Positions 51,901-56,259 of a stretch of DNA of 64,000 bases are shown one piece after another. Location of the stretch: positions 16,251,006-16,315,005 of the forward strand of contig NC_087063.1 of NCBI RefSeq assembly GCF_963678635.1. The letters are read 5' to 3'. Made by a program: the position numbers and the translations under genes. Each line of letters starts with the position of its first letter. The stretch's first letter is position 1. The DNA comes from Symsagittifera roscoffensis. Taxonomy: Eukaryota; Xenacoelomorpha; Acoela; Convolutidae. A model generated the notes under the pieces. The model was not told the DNA's origin and did not search any database. It was given only the letters and a program-made list of their open reading frames with translations.

Positions 51901-54900
51901 GGCAAATTTTTGAAAATAAGGCAAAAAAAAAACGTTTTTAGGCACTTTTTGTAAAACTTCGACCAAAAAATCGCGTTTTTTGGAGCGCGCTCCTCCCTCA
52001 AAATTAGTAAATATTTGCGCCGAAGGCACCTTTAGAAAACTTTTATGGTCAGTCAGCCAAACATTGATACCTCAAAATAATACAAAGGGGGACCCTTTGG
52101 GTCGGCAGGGGGTCAAATCCCTGAGGGGGAGGGGTGAGGCGGAACCCCCTCCGCCCCCTAAATCCGCTACTGCTCACTACGTGCATTACTCTTAAACAAA
52201 AAGACAAAGAGTTCGTTTTAACAAAAAGTATGCAGCGAATGGCGTTGCGCGAATAGTTTCAAAAAGATAAACACTCAAATTTGATTTGTGATTTCCAAAT
52301 TTAATGTATCCAACTCTGATAGGCATTGGAATCTCGTTAGAACTCCAAGTTTGGTTCAAAAACACACAATAAATGATGCAAAAAATTGTAAAAGATAGGT
52401 TGCCTGGAGTTAAATTTAACAAATCAAAGCTAAAAATCCGAAAAAACATTTGGCGCTAAATTTTATTTTTATTTGATAACGTGTATCTGAAACACTCGTA
52501 GAACTTTGAAACTCTTCCACAACCTGAATTTTAAATATTTGACTAATGAAAACAAGAACTAAGAGGTCAACTAAAAATGAATATCTTACTGGTCGATTTT
52601 CTTCTGCATGAGTTTGCGGACAGTAGTGCTGAAATCTGACTCGCCATTGCTAAACTGTTGTTCATGCTCTTCCCAGTTCTCCATCATGTCCTGTGTGAAG
52701 TGGATGTTGAAGCTCTTCGACACACACGACTCCCCATCCTGCAACATTCCAGTGAAGTCAGTGGACCCGGCTACTAGTTTGAGACTCCTGCACACGTCCA
52801 GAGAGAATCCGACGCCAAAGAATAAGAAACCTGGAAAAGATCAAATGAGACATTTTTTTTTCTAAATGAAAACGTTATTTATTTATTGTAATGTTTTGGT
52901 TAACCAGCCAGAGGCTTAACTCGAAGGTTAATTTTTTAAGGTTAACTAAGCTATGGCTATCTTACAAGAGCTCGCCTCGTAAGTTTCAGCATACGTGCGA
53001 ACTGAACCCGCAATCATATGATTGCTGGGCACCATCATTACCGATGCTCCACAACGCCACATCAGAGAAGACATTATTTGTTCAAAGGAAAATTTATCAA
53101 GAAAATGTATATTACATTGCGGAGAACAACTGTTACTTCTTTGATTCAGAGCTACTAAAGAATTTGGATTTCCCTAATTTGCAGTTCCCTAAATCTGAGT
53201 TGAAATTGTAGGCGACGAAATTAAAGTAAAGAAAACCCAATTTACTGAACCGCCTTACAAATGTACCCGAAACAAAAACACTTGTCCTGGACTTTTTCGG
53301 TCAAAATTTGTAAAAAAAAAGGACTAGAATCTTTTACCTCTTTTACCCGTTTCCCAGTTTCTATTAAGTTTTTATGTTGTATCCCGTACCCAGAGTTGCA
53401 TAAAAATCTGATGTTTCTTCTCAATTGATTTAAATCCAATTTTTATTTTTTTTCTTAGTTTATTGATTTTTATTGGAAAAGTTTTTGTTTCAAAAATTAA
53501 TTTATTCAAGTGAAATTACTGATTCCGCACCCAAAAACAGAACACACACGTTTCACACATTTTTCTATTCCCAGTTGGTTTCTGAGGCTGAAATGAACAA
53601 CTCCGAAGGTGCTGAAAAGTCTTTCCAAGCTCGACTGTAATGCTTATGCACGAAAAAACTTTTCTGATTTGCCCTTTATCGTTCTCGTAAACAGTGGCTA
53701 GTGACCACCAACTAGCTGGACTTACGGTCCGTGCCCAAAAATTTTTCTGAACTGGATAGAAATTTTATATAGATAATCTTTCTTAATTTTTTCTGGTTTT
53801 TGTACATAAACAATCATTTTCTTATCTAAAATTAGAAAAAAATTCTTGCTAAATCTAAACTCAGTTCACCACTCAAATCTCTACATGCAAATGATTAGCA
53901 ATTAACTGGCTATACTTCGAAGCTAACCAAGCATTAGTTGCTTTAATTTGCTTCGACTATAATATTTTGAGGTCTTCGCAGGACTTACGCCGCGGCCATA
54001 GTGGTCTAGCTTCTTATCACGCCAGTACAAATCCGTAAAGCTTGCGTCGAGTTTCGAAGTCGCGGAAAACTCAGCAGTTGCACGAAGTCGCGGCATAGCG
54101 AGCAACGGTCGTGCAAAGTCTCGTCTCTCAAGTAGAGCTTTCCCGTCTCTCAAGGAGAGTTTTTACCGCAAACTGTAGAAGTTTCGAGGGAATACCTGTT
54201 GAAGTTTAAAAAATAAGGGTTCTCGCTGAAAATAATAATAGCTTTTGCATAATCGAAATACTGGTTTAATTTTCAAAACAGATTTGGAACAAAAGTTCAC
54301 TATATGCCCTGCAAACTATTGGAGAACCTCTGGTTTCACTACAATTAAATAATATTTCAGGGAAAAATATGTTTTGTTCTGGTCAACCATCTTCACGGTC
54401 ACACAAAGTCCCTCAAAGCTTTTTGATTGCACAATGTGACGACATAACCGTTTTGAGTCGCGATGATTCTAATATATATGCTTTGAGTCGTCATGGTCGC
54501 ACCCATTTGAGTAGCAATTGTTGCGCGATAACTTGTGGATCTCTGGCCTGGTTGTGACTTACAGTTTGACGAGATTGTCTACTAAGCAGGCAAATGGAGG
54601 TTCCAATTCCCCCAGGACTATATTTCTGGTTAGAAATGGCCTTTAGATAAATTATGACCAGCAATCAGATTTGAAATAATGTATTATGGAAAAAATACAT
54701 TTAATTAAGAAACGTTTTTTTCTGGCTAAGATTTCTGATCAGGAAACAAGTATTTCTCGTCAAAAATAAAATACTTCGTTGGGTACAGGATAGAAGGATC
54801 GAATAAAAAAAGCACTTCCGGGAGAAGTTACATTTTAATGTCTATGAGAAGATTTGTTTACCAGGCTTTTCGAATGATCGGATCGAACCCCCTATACCTA

Positions 54901-56241
54901 GTAACAAATGGTGACTCAGAGTTTCTCAATTATTGATTGCACAATAAAAAAATCAATTGTTTGAGCAAAAATCAATTAATTGCAAGGAAAGAGTGTTGAA
55001 AACCAATATACTGCAAATAATTGTAATTAATTGAAATGCTTCATGTTCCTGAGTTAATCGCTCGGGAAACGCTCTTTTCTGTCCAGAATGACTCGTTTGG
55101 TTTCAAAAACAGCTGCATCTACAAATTTTGCGGCAACAGACTTTGCCGCAAATCGTTAAATGAATATTCTTCTCCTGTAAAATCTCTCAATCAGGTTAGA
55201 TGTGGGCAGAATGAACTTTGTATTAAAGAAACTGCTTTTAACAATTTTTTGAGACATCTCGAGTCTTCTCTTTTTAAGAACGGCTTCGGCAAATTCATCT
55301 GTTTTGAAAGGACTTCCTCAACTTCGATTGGAATTTCGTTCAGTAAACCTGACAAAAGGGCTTTTTCGGTTGCGAAGAGCACATTTTCCTGGTTGTTGTG
55401 AACTTTCGCGATAGCTTTTTCGAAATTTGGACTGTGAACAATATTAGCATCGGCTGAGAGATATTTTGCCAAGTTTATATCCCGGTGTTTCAAAATAGCT
55501 ATCCAAAATTTCACGAACTTACCACCCCATATAACTGGACAAAACCCAGACGAGAAACTTAAAGTTTTGAAACTTTTGACACAGAAAACTTCATGCAAAA
55601 ACGTTTCTGGTTGTCGCACTCATTTTGCCGAAAATAGAGAACTGCTAATAGAGAATAGACAACGCAAACAGAAAGCAAAGCAAACAGGCAGCAGCAACCA
55701 AATCACAGCAGCCGGTCAAATTTGTTCCTTATTCCCCGGCCAAGAATTGCTTTCTAATAATTGCTCTCTCGCAATCAATTAATTGCAATGTTCTCTGTTA
55801 GCAATCAACACATTGCGCCTTTCAAAATTGACAATTGATTGCAATTAATTGGAGTGGAATTTATTTTTGAGAGGCCCTGTTGTCGCCCCTATAAAGAACT
55901 AATTCAACGGCTAAGGATATGGGAATTTTGAAAACATAGCAACGAACCCCTTTTTTGCCAAAGAGGGGAACTATATTAAGAGAGATCCGAAGTTTACAAA
56001 CAAACTTACAAGGGTGCACATGTTGATTTACATCTCTGAGTTCGAAGTTGGTCACATTGGACCCTGTGGCGATAAAAGACCTGATGGTGACAGCTACTGA
56101 CAGTAACAGACAACATAGCAGCACGAGATAGAACACTGCCTCTGCCAGGTCGGAGAGAGTTGCGGGCATCCGGAACAGACAAAAACCGGACGCCGGCTTG
56201 ATTGGACTACCATGGTCGCCCCCGCCCTTTTCTGGAGGCAT
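16865..56241 (-). CDS. Two-TM membrane protein gene, 8 exons, PACC1/TMEM206-like (tentative)
   Basis: Proposed gene on the minus strand, assembled by hand from eight exon-like islands whose phases agree (1,2,2,0,0,0,0), giving 1410 coding bases, about 469 residues. The predicted protein has a membrane segment near residues 35-53 and a second near 392-410. Between them is a domain with several N-glycosylation sequons (NVT, NLT, NET, NAT, NTS, NTT) and cysteines, so both ends should be cytosolic. From memory, the proton-activated chloride channel PACC1 (TMEM206) shares this layout. It also shares a TM1 rich in Leu and Val, a Cys soon after TM1, a (V/I)xGP strand motif, and an NP-W motif before TM2 followed by a basic stretch. 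Human PACC1 is about 350 residues, so this protein would carry inserts. Other two-TM families (DEG/ENaC, P2X, CDC50) fit less well. The gene model is fairly secure; the family call is moderate. Confidence 0.5.
16997..18223. other. Intron 7 of the two-TM gene, distal part
   Basis: AT-rich, no exon or clear repeat recognised. Confidence 0.4.
18224..18655. mobile_element. hAT-type MITE, worn right end
   Basis: It begins CAGGGGCGGATCTAAG and carries the family body: 'ggtcgacc...agatcgacc', the 'ggcgccttt' hairpin, and 'gggatcctttgggtcgacag'. The right end 'ctaaatctgctttt' has lost the CCCCTG, so no target duplication can be read. Confidence 0.65.
18735..18845. repeat. Dispersed repeat I, copy 2
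   Basis: Diverged counterpart of 6240-6360, same orientation; lies in the last intron of the two-TM gene. Confidence 0.45.
18934..18990. repeat. Short dispersed repeat K, copy 3
   Basis: 'ggtcggatttttgtgtgc' ... 'gcgcagcaaccggctatcc', close to repeat I copy 2. Confidence 0.5.
19162..19530. mobile_element. hAT-type MITE with 8-bp target duplication
   Basis: Ends CAGGGGCAGATCTTGG and CCTAAATCCGCCCTTG. Flanks gtccagaa (19154-19161) and gtccataa (19531-19538) match at 7 of 8 bases. Confidence 0.8.
19733..19900 (-). CDS. Exon 7: pre-TM2 motif, TM2 and basic stretch
   Basis: Phase 0 entry requires the acceptor AG at 19902-19901 (GTAGTGAG/AGCACA); the AG six bases further upstream would place a TGA in frame. 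It codes STFRWFDGLIRE, then SYNPFDPW, a hydrophobic span (VFSTLTAVVLAV), then IYTTLKRYKTAYDRHRTRK, ending at donor AAG/GTAGTC in phase 0. The aromatic/acidic strand, the NP-W turn and the strongly basic run after the membrane segment match the TM2 region expected of a PACC1-like channel subunit. Confidence 0.6.
20561..20920. mobile_element. hAT-type MITE with 8-bp target duplication
   Basis: Ends CAGGGGCGGATTTAGG and CTAGATCCGCCCCTG. Flanks ttctcaac (20553-20560) and ttctcaat (20921-20928) match at 7 of 8. Inserted in the opposite orientation to the copy at 19162. Confidence 0.85.
21083..21283. mobile_element. MITE family D, GGCTCTTTTTC ends, copy 1
   Basis: Terminal inverted repeats GGCTCTTTTTCTTTTCCCCC and the complement at 21258-21283 (GGGGGGAAAAAGGAAAAAGA then GCC). 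The interior 'tggtgtaacgagtggtttta' and 'gatcggacaatgtgaaca' recurs at 44371. Confidence 0.75.
21292..22199. other. Intron sequence, no exon seen
   Basis: AT-rich intron 6 sequence of the two-TM gene; short frames only. Confidence 0.4.
22200..22520 (-). mobile_element. HINE-like element, diverged fragment
   Basis: Body landmarks 'aaaaatgatcacag', 'tttgagctcaa' and 'aaagtcgaattttgtctgg', then a worn 'gaaagacggagcaa' end, are in family order; the hairpin end is missing. Confidence 0.45.
22665..22818. mobile_element. GGATCT-family MITE with perfect 8-bp target duplication
   Basis: Ends GGATCTTGTTAAC and GTTAACAAGATCC, directly flanked by ctatcttc on both sides (22657-22664 and 22819-22826). 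Confidence 0.85.
23390..23712 (+). mobile_element. HINE-like element, shortened copy
   Basis: Starts in the 'gacggaacatttgtgctcgg' region and ends with 'ggcagtcggaacattcaagg', 'cttcgccctgatacgag'. The middle is shortened relative to the 550-bp copies. Confidence 0.65.
24448..24782. mobile_element. hAT-type MITE with perfect 8-bp target duplication
   Basis: Starts CAGGGGCGGATCTAGC and ends GGCCTCTG. It is flanked on both sides by tattggag (24440-24447 and 24783-24790). Confidence 0.85.
25718..26054. mobile_element. hAT-type MITE, copy carried by the tandem duplication
   Basis: Same insertion as 24448-24782, with the same tattggag flanks; duplicated after insertion rather than inserted again. 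Confidence 0.85.
26837..27439. other. Intron sequence, no exon seen
   Basis: AT-rich intron 6 sequence; a 66-codon minus frame here has no exon-like composition. Confidence 0.4.
27440..27830 (-). mobile_element. HINE-like element, old diverged copy
   Basis: Family landmarks in order but worn: 'catggcttttccccacaaac', 'cgcgttgatagcacagaga', 'aaagcctcataactttgcga', 'caatttgggctcaaaacatc'. A separate plus-oriented hairpin end lies at 27870-27932. Confidence 0.45.
27870..27932 (+). mobile_element. HINE-like hairpin-end fragment
   Basis: 'tgcagtcgaaacattcaggg' ... 'gagcagtcttgttt', the hairpin terminus of the family without body. Confidence 0.5.
28409..28627 (-). CDS. Exon 6: Asn/Ser/Thr-rich glycosylated stretch
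   Basis: The acceptor TTTTATTTTAG and donor GGCTGG/GTAAGA are both good, bounding 73 codons in phase 0. The encoded piece is rich in N, S, T and P (for example NPTPLDNATAYPVPGNNNN), with at least three sequons (NAT, NTS, NTT) and one Cys, and ends FEYEGW. It probably forms a poorly ordered glycosylated loop of the ectodomain, with no obvious match in the shorter PACC1 proteins. Confidence 0.6.
28674..28902. mobile_element. GGATCT-family MITE
   Basis: Ends GGATCTACTTAACAA and TTGTTAAGTAGATCC. Contains a long C-run and 'gtggcacttacttaagaatc', shared with 30459-30665. The flanking 8 bases match poorly (5 of 8). Confidence 0.75.
29560..29850. repeat. Dispersed repeat C, copy 1
   Basis: 'atgtcgcctgttcgaaaaat', 'cgtccgtaaatctaaaggct' and 'caattcgcgtcttcttagag' recur in order at 35560-35850. 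The 29280-29560 region before it is a partial tandem of 'gccgcttaatc...cgaaatgtcgcctgtt'. Confidence 0.7.
30119..30298 (-). CDS. Exon 5: conserved-looking exon with uncertain splice sites
   Basis: This is a GC-rich coding island. It reads CEVLSKNGLPLEALDTLQGV, then a stretch with FRYLPTEAMSLASMFKEEF, then HLFHTRITLE. The obvious acceptor (CTATTCCAG, ending 30309) would enter in the wrong phase relative to exon 4. The AG at 30300-30299 restores phase 0. No GT donor in phase 0 is visible at the other end; a GC donor (TAGAG/GCATGC) after 30119 gives phase 0, which exon 6 needs. An undetected small exon between exons 4 and 5 is an alternative. Coding status is likely; the exact edges are not. Confidence 0.5.
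30459..30665. mobile_element. GGATCT-family MITE with 8-bp target duplication
   Basis: Same ends as the 28674 copy. Flanks ttttcatt (30451-30458) and ttgtcatt (30666-30673) match at 7 of 8. It lies about 160 bases upstream of exon 5. Confidence 0.8.
30735..30835. mobile_element. hAT-type MITE fragment
   Basis: Carries the family core ('gtctttttagctttctgaga', 'ttggcctaaaaaaa') and a C-rich end without termini. Confidence 0.35.
31282..31831 (-). mobile_element. HINE-like element, near full copy
   Basis: On the plus strand it reads AAACAAGACTGCTCG, the hairpin CAGGGCGAAGCCCTG, then AGTCCGACTGCC, about 450 bases of body, and ends GAAAGTCGGAACA. It is nearly identical to 39932-40482, so both copies are recent. 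Confidence 0.75.
32020..32110 (-). CDS. Exon 4: short extracellular exon
   Basis: The acceptor TTTTTTTGTAG and donor AGCAG/GTAGAT bound 91 bases. Phase-2 entry yields R-MVNPGQLFETRYDPRLL and on to GPEKKQ, leaving in phase 0. The sequence is hydrophilic with no membrane segment. A seven-A run close to the donor is a place where a sequencing error would change the phase. Confidence 0.55.
33763..33830. repeat. 17-bp tandem repeat, four units
   Basis: Unit GAATTGTCGCTTGTTAC repeated, the fourth diverged (GAATTTCCGCCTGTAAC). Confidence 0.9.
34058..34828. mobile_element. TA-flanked palindromic element
   Basis: Ends CCCGCACTGGAGTTCCATGG and the complement of CCCGCACCGGAGCTCCATGG, each bordered by TA. 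Next to both ends lie repeated self-complementary AT blocks such as TAATCCATTATAATGGATT. The centre has C- and G-runs in complementary order (34440-34625). Confidence 0.75.
35399..35743. mobile_element. Palindromic element overlapping repeat C
   Basis: Left end (35399-35434) and right end (35708-35743) are inverted repeats of about 36 bases (TTAATTCAAATTCTTC... against ...GAAGAATTTGAATTAA). Inside is an 11+11-base palindrome ACATAAGTGAC/GTCACTTATGT (35480-35504). Confidence 0.6.
35560..35850. repeat. Dispersed repeat C, copy 2
   Basis: Same order and strand as 29560-29850. Related 'tgtcgcctgtta' units also occur at 33763-33830. Confidence 0.7.
36150..36365. mobile_element. hAT-type MITE, eroded fragment
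   Basis: Core landmarks 'ctaggtcgactaatttgatc', 'cattcaaaaatggatgtcg' and 'ggcggaccctttgg' without termini. Confidence 0.5.
36987..37133 (-). CDS. Exon 3: extracellular beta-strand region
   Basis: The acceptor ATGTTTAG precedes a phase-2 entry that joins exon 2 without breaking the frame. It codes ENLTISLIIVRGPSTWVEQ and then a segment with HPFYILGSFNETKN, carrying two sequons (NLT, NET). The donor is ACAG/GTTCTT, which is weak but in phase 2 as exon 4 requires. The strand followed by V-R-G-P resembles a comparable piece of the PACC1 ectodomain. Confidence 0.6.
37338..37595. mobile_element. hAT-type MITE with 8-bp target duplication
   Basis: Degenerate left end CAGTAGGGTGCATCCAGG, intact right end CTAAATCTGCCCCTG. 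Flanks gcctcaga (37330-37337) and gcctaaga (37596-37603) match at 7 of 8. Confidence 0.75.
38521..38605. mobile_element. hAT-type MITE right-end fragment
   Basis: 'ggggaccctctggttggtga' ... 'cttaaatccacctctg', the family's terminal portion only. Confidence 0.5.
38606..39850. other. Intron 2 sequence of the two-TM gene, no exon seen
   Basis: AT-rich; holds a short direct repeat 'cgttcggccac' at 39749-39780 and runs into (AT)n. Confidence 0.4.
39865..39902. repeat. (AT)n microsatellite
   Basis: About 19 AT units directly before a HINE-like copy. Confidence 0.95.
39932..40482 (-). mobile_element. HINE-like element, near full copy
   Basis: Same layout as 31282-31831 with few differences; preceded by an (AT)n run. 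The 70-87 codon frames at its far end are element-derived. Confidence 0.75.
40984..41036. mobile_element. Minimal GGATC-type inverted repeat inside a HINE-like copy
   Basis: GGATCAAGTTAACATCC followed 19 bases later by GGATGTTAACTTGGTCC. A 53-bp near-palindrome absent from sister HINE-like copies. Confidence 0.5.
41441..42052. mobile_element. Inverted-repeat transposon with repeated ACAACAGTGCCGAA
   Basis: Starts GGGGCAGCACAACAGTGCCG and ends with the complement of GGGGCGTTCAAGAGTGCCGA. ACAACAGTGCCGAA-type motifs recur within both termini. The flanks (gaaaaaaac left, gaaaaaacc right) suggest an 8-9 bp target duplication. A family D-like copy sits inside. Confidence 0.7.
41619..41837. mobile_element. 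MITE family D-like copy nested inside another element
   Basis: It starts GGCTCTTTTTTAGTCC and ends 'ggtggggaaactgaaaaaga' plus ACC. It lies inside the inverted-repeat element 41441-42052. Confidence 0.5.
42669..43192 (+). mobile_element. HINE-like element, full copy in plus orientation
   Basis: Begins TGTTCCGATTTTTGATACGA, then 'tttgtgctcggggtgggttt' and the body; ends with AGGCAGTCGGAACA, the hairpin CAGGGCTTCGCCCTG and 'atacgggcagtctt'. Confidence 0.75.
43307..43916 (-). mobile_element. HINE-like element with two tandem hairpin ends
   Basis: Two successive terminal units (about 43307-43405 and 43408-43490), each with AACAAGACT-CTCGTATCAGGG, precede one body that ends GAAAGTCGGAACA. Confidence 0.7.
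44371..44563. mobile_element. MITE family D, copy 2
   Basis: Same order of landmarks as 21083-21283 ('tggtgtaaccaggggtttta', 'atcggacaatgcgaaca', 'cgaaaaagagcc'). Confidence 0.7.
45370..45985 (-). mobile_element. HINE-like element, duplicated copy with two tandem ends
   Basis: Segmental copy of 43307-43916; a hairpin end in plus orientation precedes it at 45205-45257. Confidence 0.7.
46077..46155 (-). other. tRNA-like sequence (degenerate, probably SINE head or pseudogene)
   Basis: On the minus strand it reads GGGAGCGGTGGTGAAGTGGT, which fits a tRNA acceptor strand, D-stem and internal A box, then a worn anticodon arm and a poor B box (GGATGTTTAAAGTCTACC). The 3' acceptor strand does not pair, so a working tRNA is unlikely. 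Confidence 0.3.
46768..46965. mobile_element. hAT-type MITE, eroded fragment
   Basis: 'ggcgccggtttcaaaggcgc' hairpin and 'agtcggccaaaaatggaggt' core, ending in a C-rich 'cccctcccctgt'. Confidence 0.5.
47802..48322 (-). mobile_element. HINE-like element, near full copy
   Basis: AAACAAGACTGCTCG, the hairpin CAGGGCGAAGCCCTG, full body, ending GTCGAAACA. Confidence 0.7.
48330..48835 (-). mobile_element. HINE-like element, diverged copy
   Basis: Worn hairpin region ('catccctggatgttccgact'), body landmarks ('ttccaaattggctagtttca', 'agaacttttcgaaaaac') and an end 'gaaaaccggaacaaaaac'. Confidence 0.5.
49050..50400. repeat. Diverged tandem duplication, period ~759 bp
   Basis: Blocks with 'gcgctgattcagc', 'cttatcagagactaaattag', 'atgctaagtgcctcc' (49370 and 50129) and 'ccctgccattcacgaaa'/'cctgccactcaggaaa' recur in order. 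A third piece with 'atgctaagtgcctccgttgc' is at 51093. Confidence 0.7.
51769..52172. mobile_element. hAT-type MITE with perfect 8-bp target duplication
   Basis: Ends CAGGCGCGGATCTAGG and CCTAAATCCGCTACTG. Flanked on both sides by ctcactac (51761-51768 and 52173-52180). Confidence 0.85.
52590..52830 (-). CDS. Exon 2: start of extracellular domain
   Basis: The acceptor TTTTCCAG and donor CCA/GTAAGA are strong. The exon enters in phase 1 (the junction codon becomes TGT, Cys) and leaves in phase 2, with no stop across 241 bases. It codes a run ending GVGFSLDVCRSLK, then a stretch with SCVSKSFNIHF, then a charged segment (MENWEEHEQQ...KLMQKKID). The Cys-containing strand soon after TM1 is one of the features that recall PACC1. 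GC content is near 50% against an AT-rich background. Confidence 0.65.
52899..53060. repeat. Dispersed repeat E, copy 1
   Basis: 'taaccagccagaggcttaac', 'cttacaagagctcgcct' and 'gaacccgcaatcatatgatt' with 'gctgggcacca' recur at 58935-59095. This accounts for much of a 106-codon plus frame here. Confidence 0.6.
53930..54175. other. GC-rich island of unknown nature
   Basis: Near 50% GC in an AT-rich region, with an open minus frame of 76 codons and a small direct repeat 'gtctctcaag/gtctctcaagg'. Splice sites were not found. It could be an exon, an RNA gene or a repeat. It lies in intron 1 of the two-TM gene. Confidence 0.25.
55040..55619 (-). pseudogene. Decayed ~195-codon open frame inside an AT-repeat-flanked block
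   Basis: A 141-codon open frame (55619-55191; includes FLHEVFCVKSFKTLSFSSGF, AKYLSADANIVHSPNFEKA, EVEEVLSKQMNLPKPFLK) is followed in the same frame by readable sequence interrupted by two stops: LRDFTGEEYSFNDLRQSLLPQNL, stop, MQLFLKPNESFWTEKSVSRA. No ATG opens the frame, and a one-base shift just upstream would reach one. The block is bounded by AT-rich CAATTAATTG-type repeats (54930-55030 and 55765-55850). This fits a dead transposon-carried or captured gene; the family is unknown. Confidence 0.4.
56010..56241 (-). CDS. Exon 1 (coding part): N-terminus and TM1
   Basis: The start ATG is at 56241-56239 (MPPEKGGGDHG...), with an in-frame TAA two codons upstream, so translation cannot begin earlier in this exon. 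A pyrimidine-rich acceptor (ACTTTCCTTCAG) ends at 56260, which suggests a 5' untranslated intron. The exon codes a Gly/His/Pro-rich cytosolic lead, then a hydrophobic run of about 20 residues containing LVLLCCLLLSVAV, then SNVTNF with a glycosylation sequon. The donor CTT/GTAAGT is near-perfect and leaves phase 1. The exon is markedly more GC-rich than its surroundings. Confidence 0.65.
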
Positions 56242-56259
56242 ATGCACTTACGACAATCA

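Noticed and set aside
52891-53211. 106-codon plus-strand frame
   Set aside because: Its first half is dispersed repeat E, also present at 58935-59095, and the rest has no exon signals.
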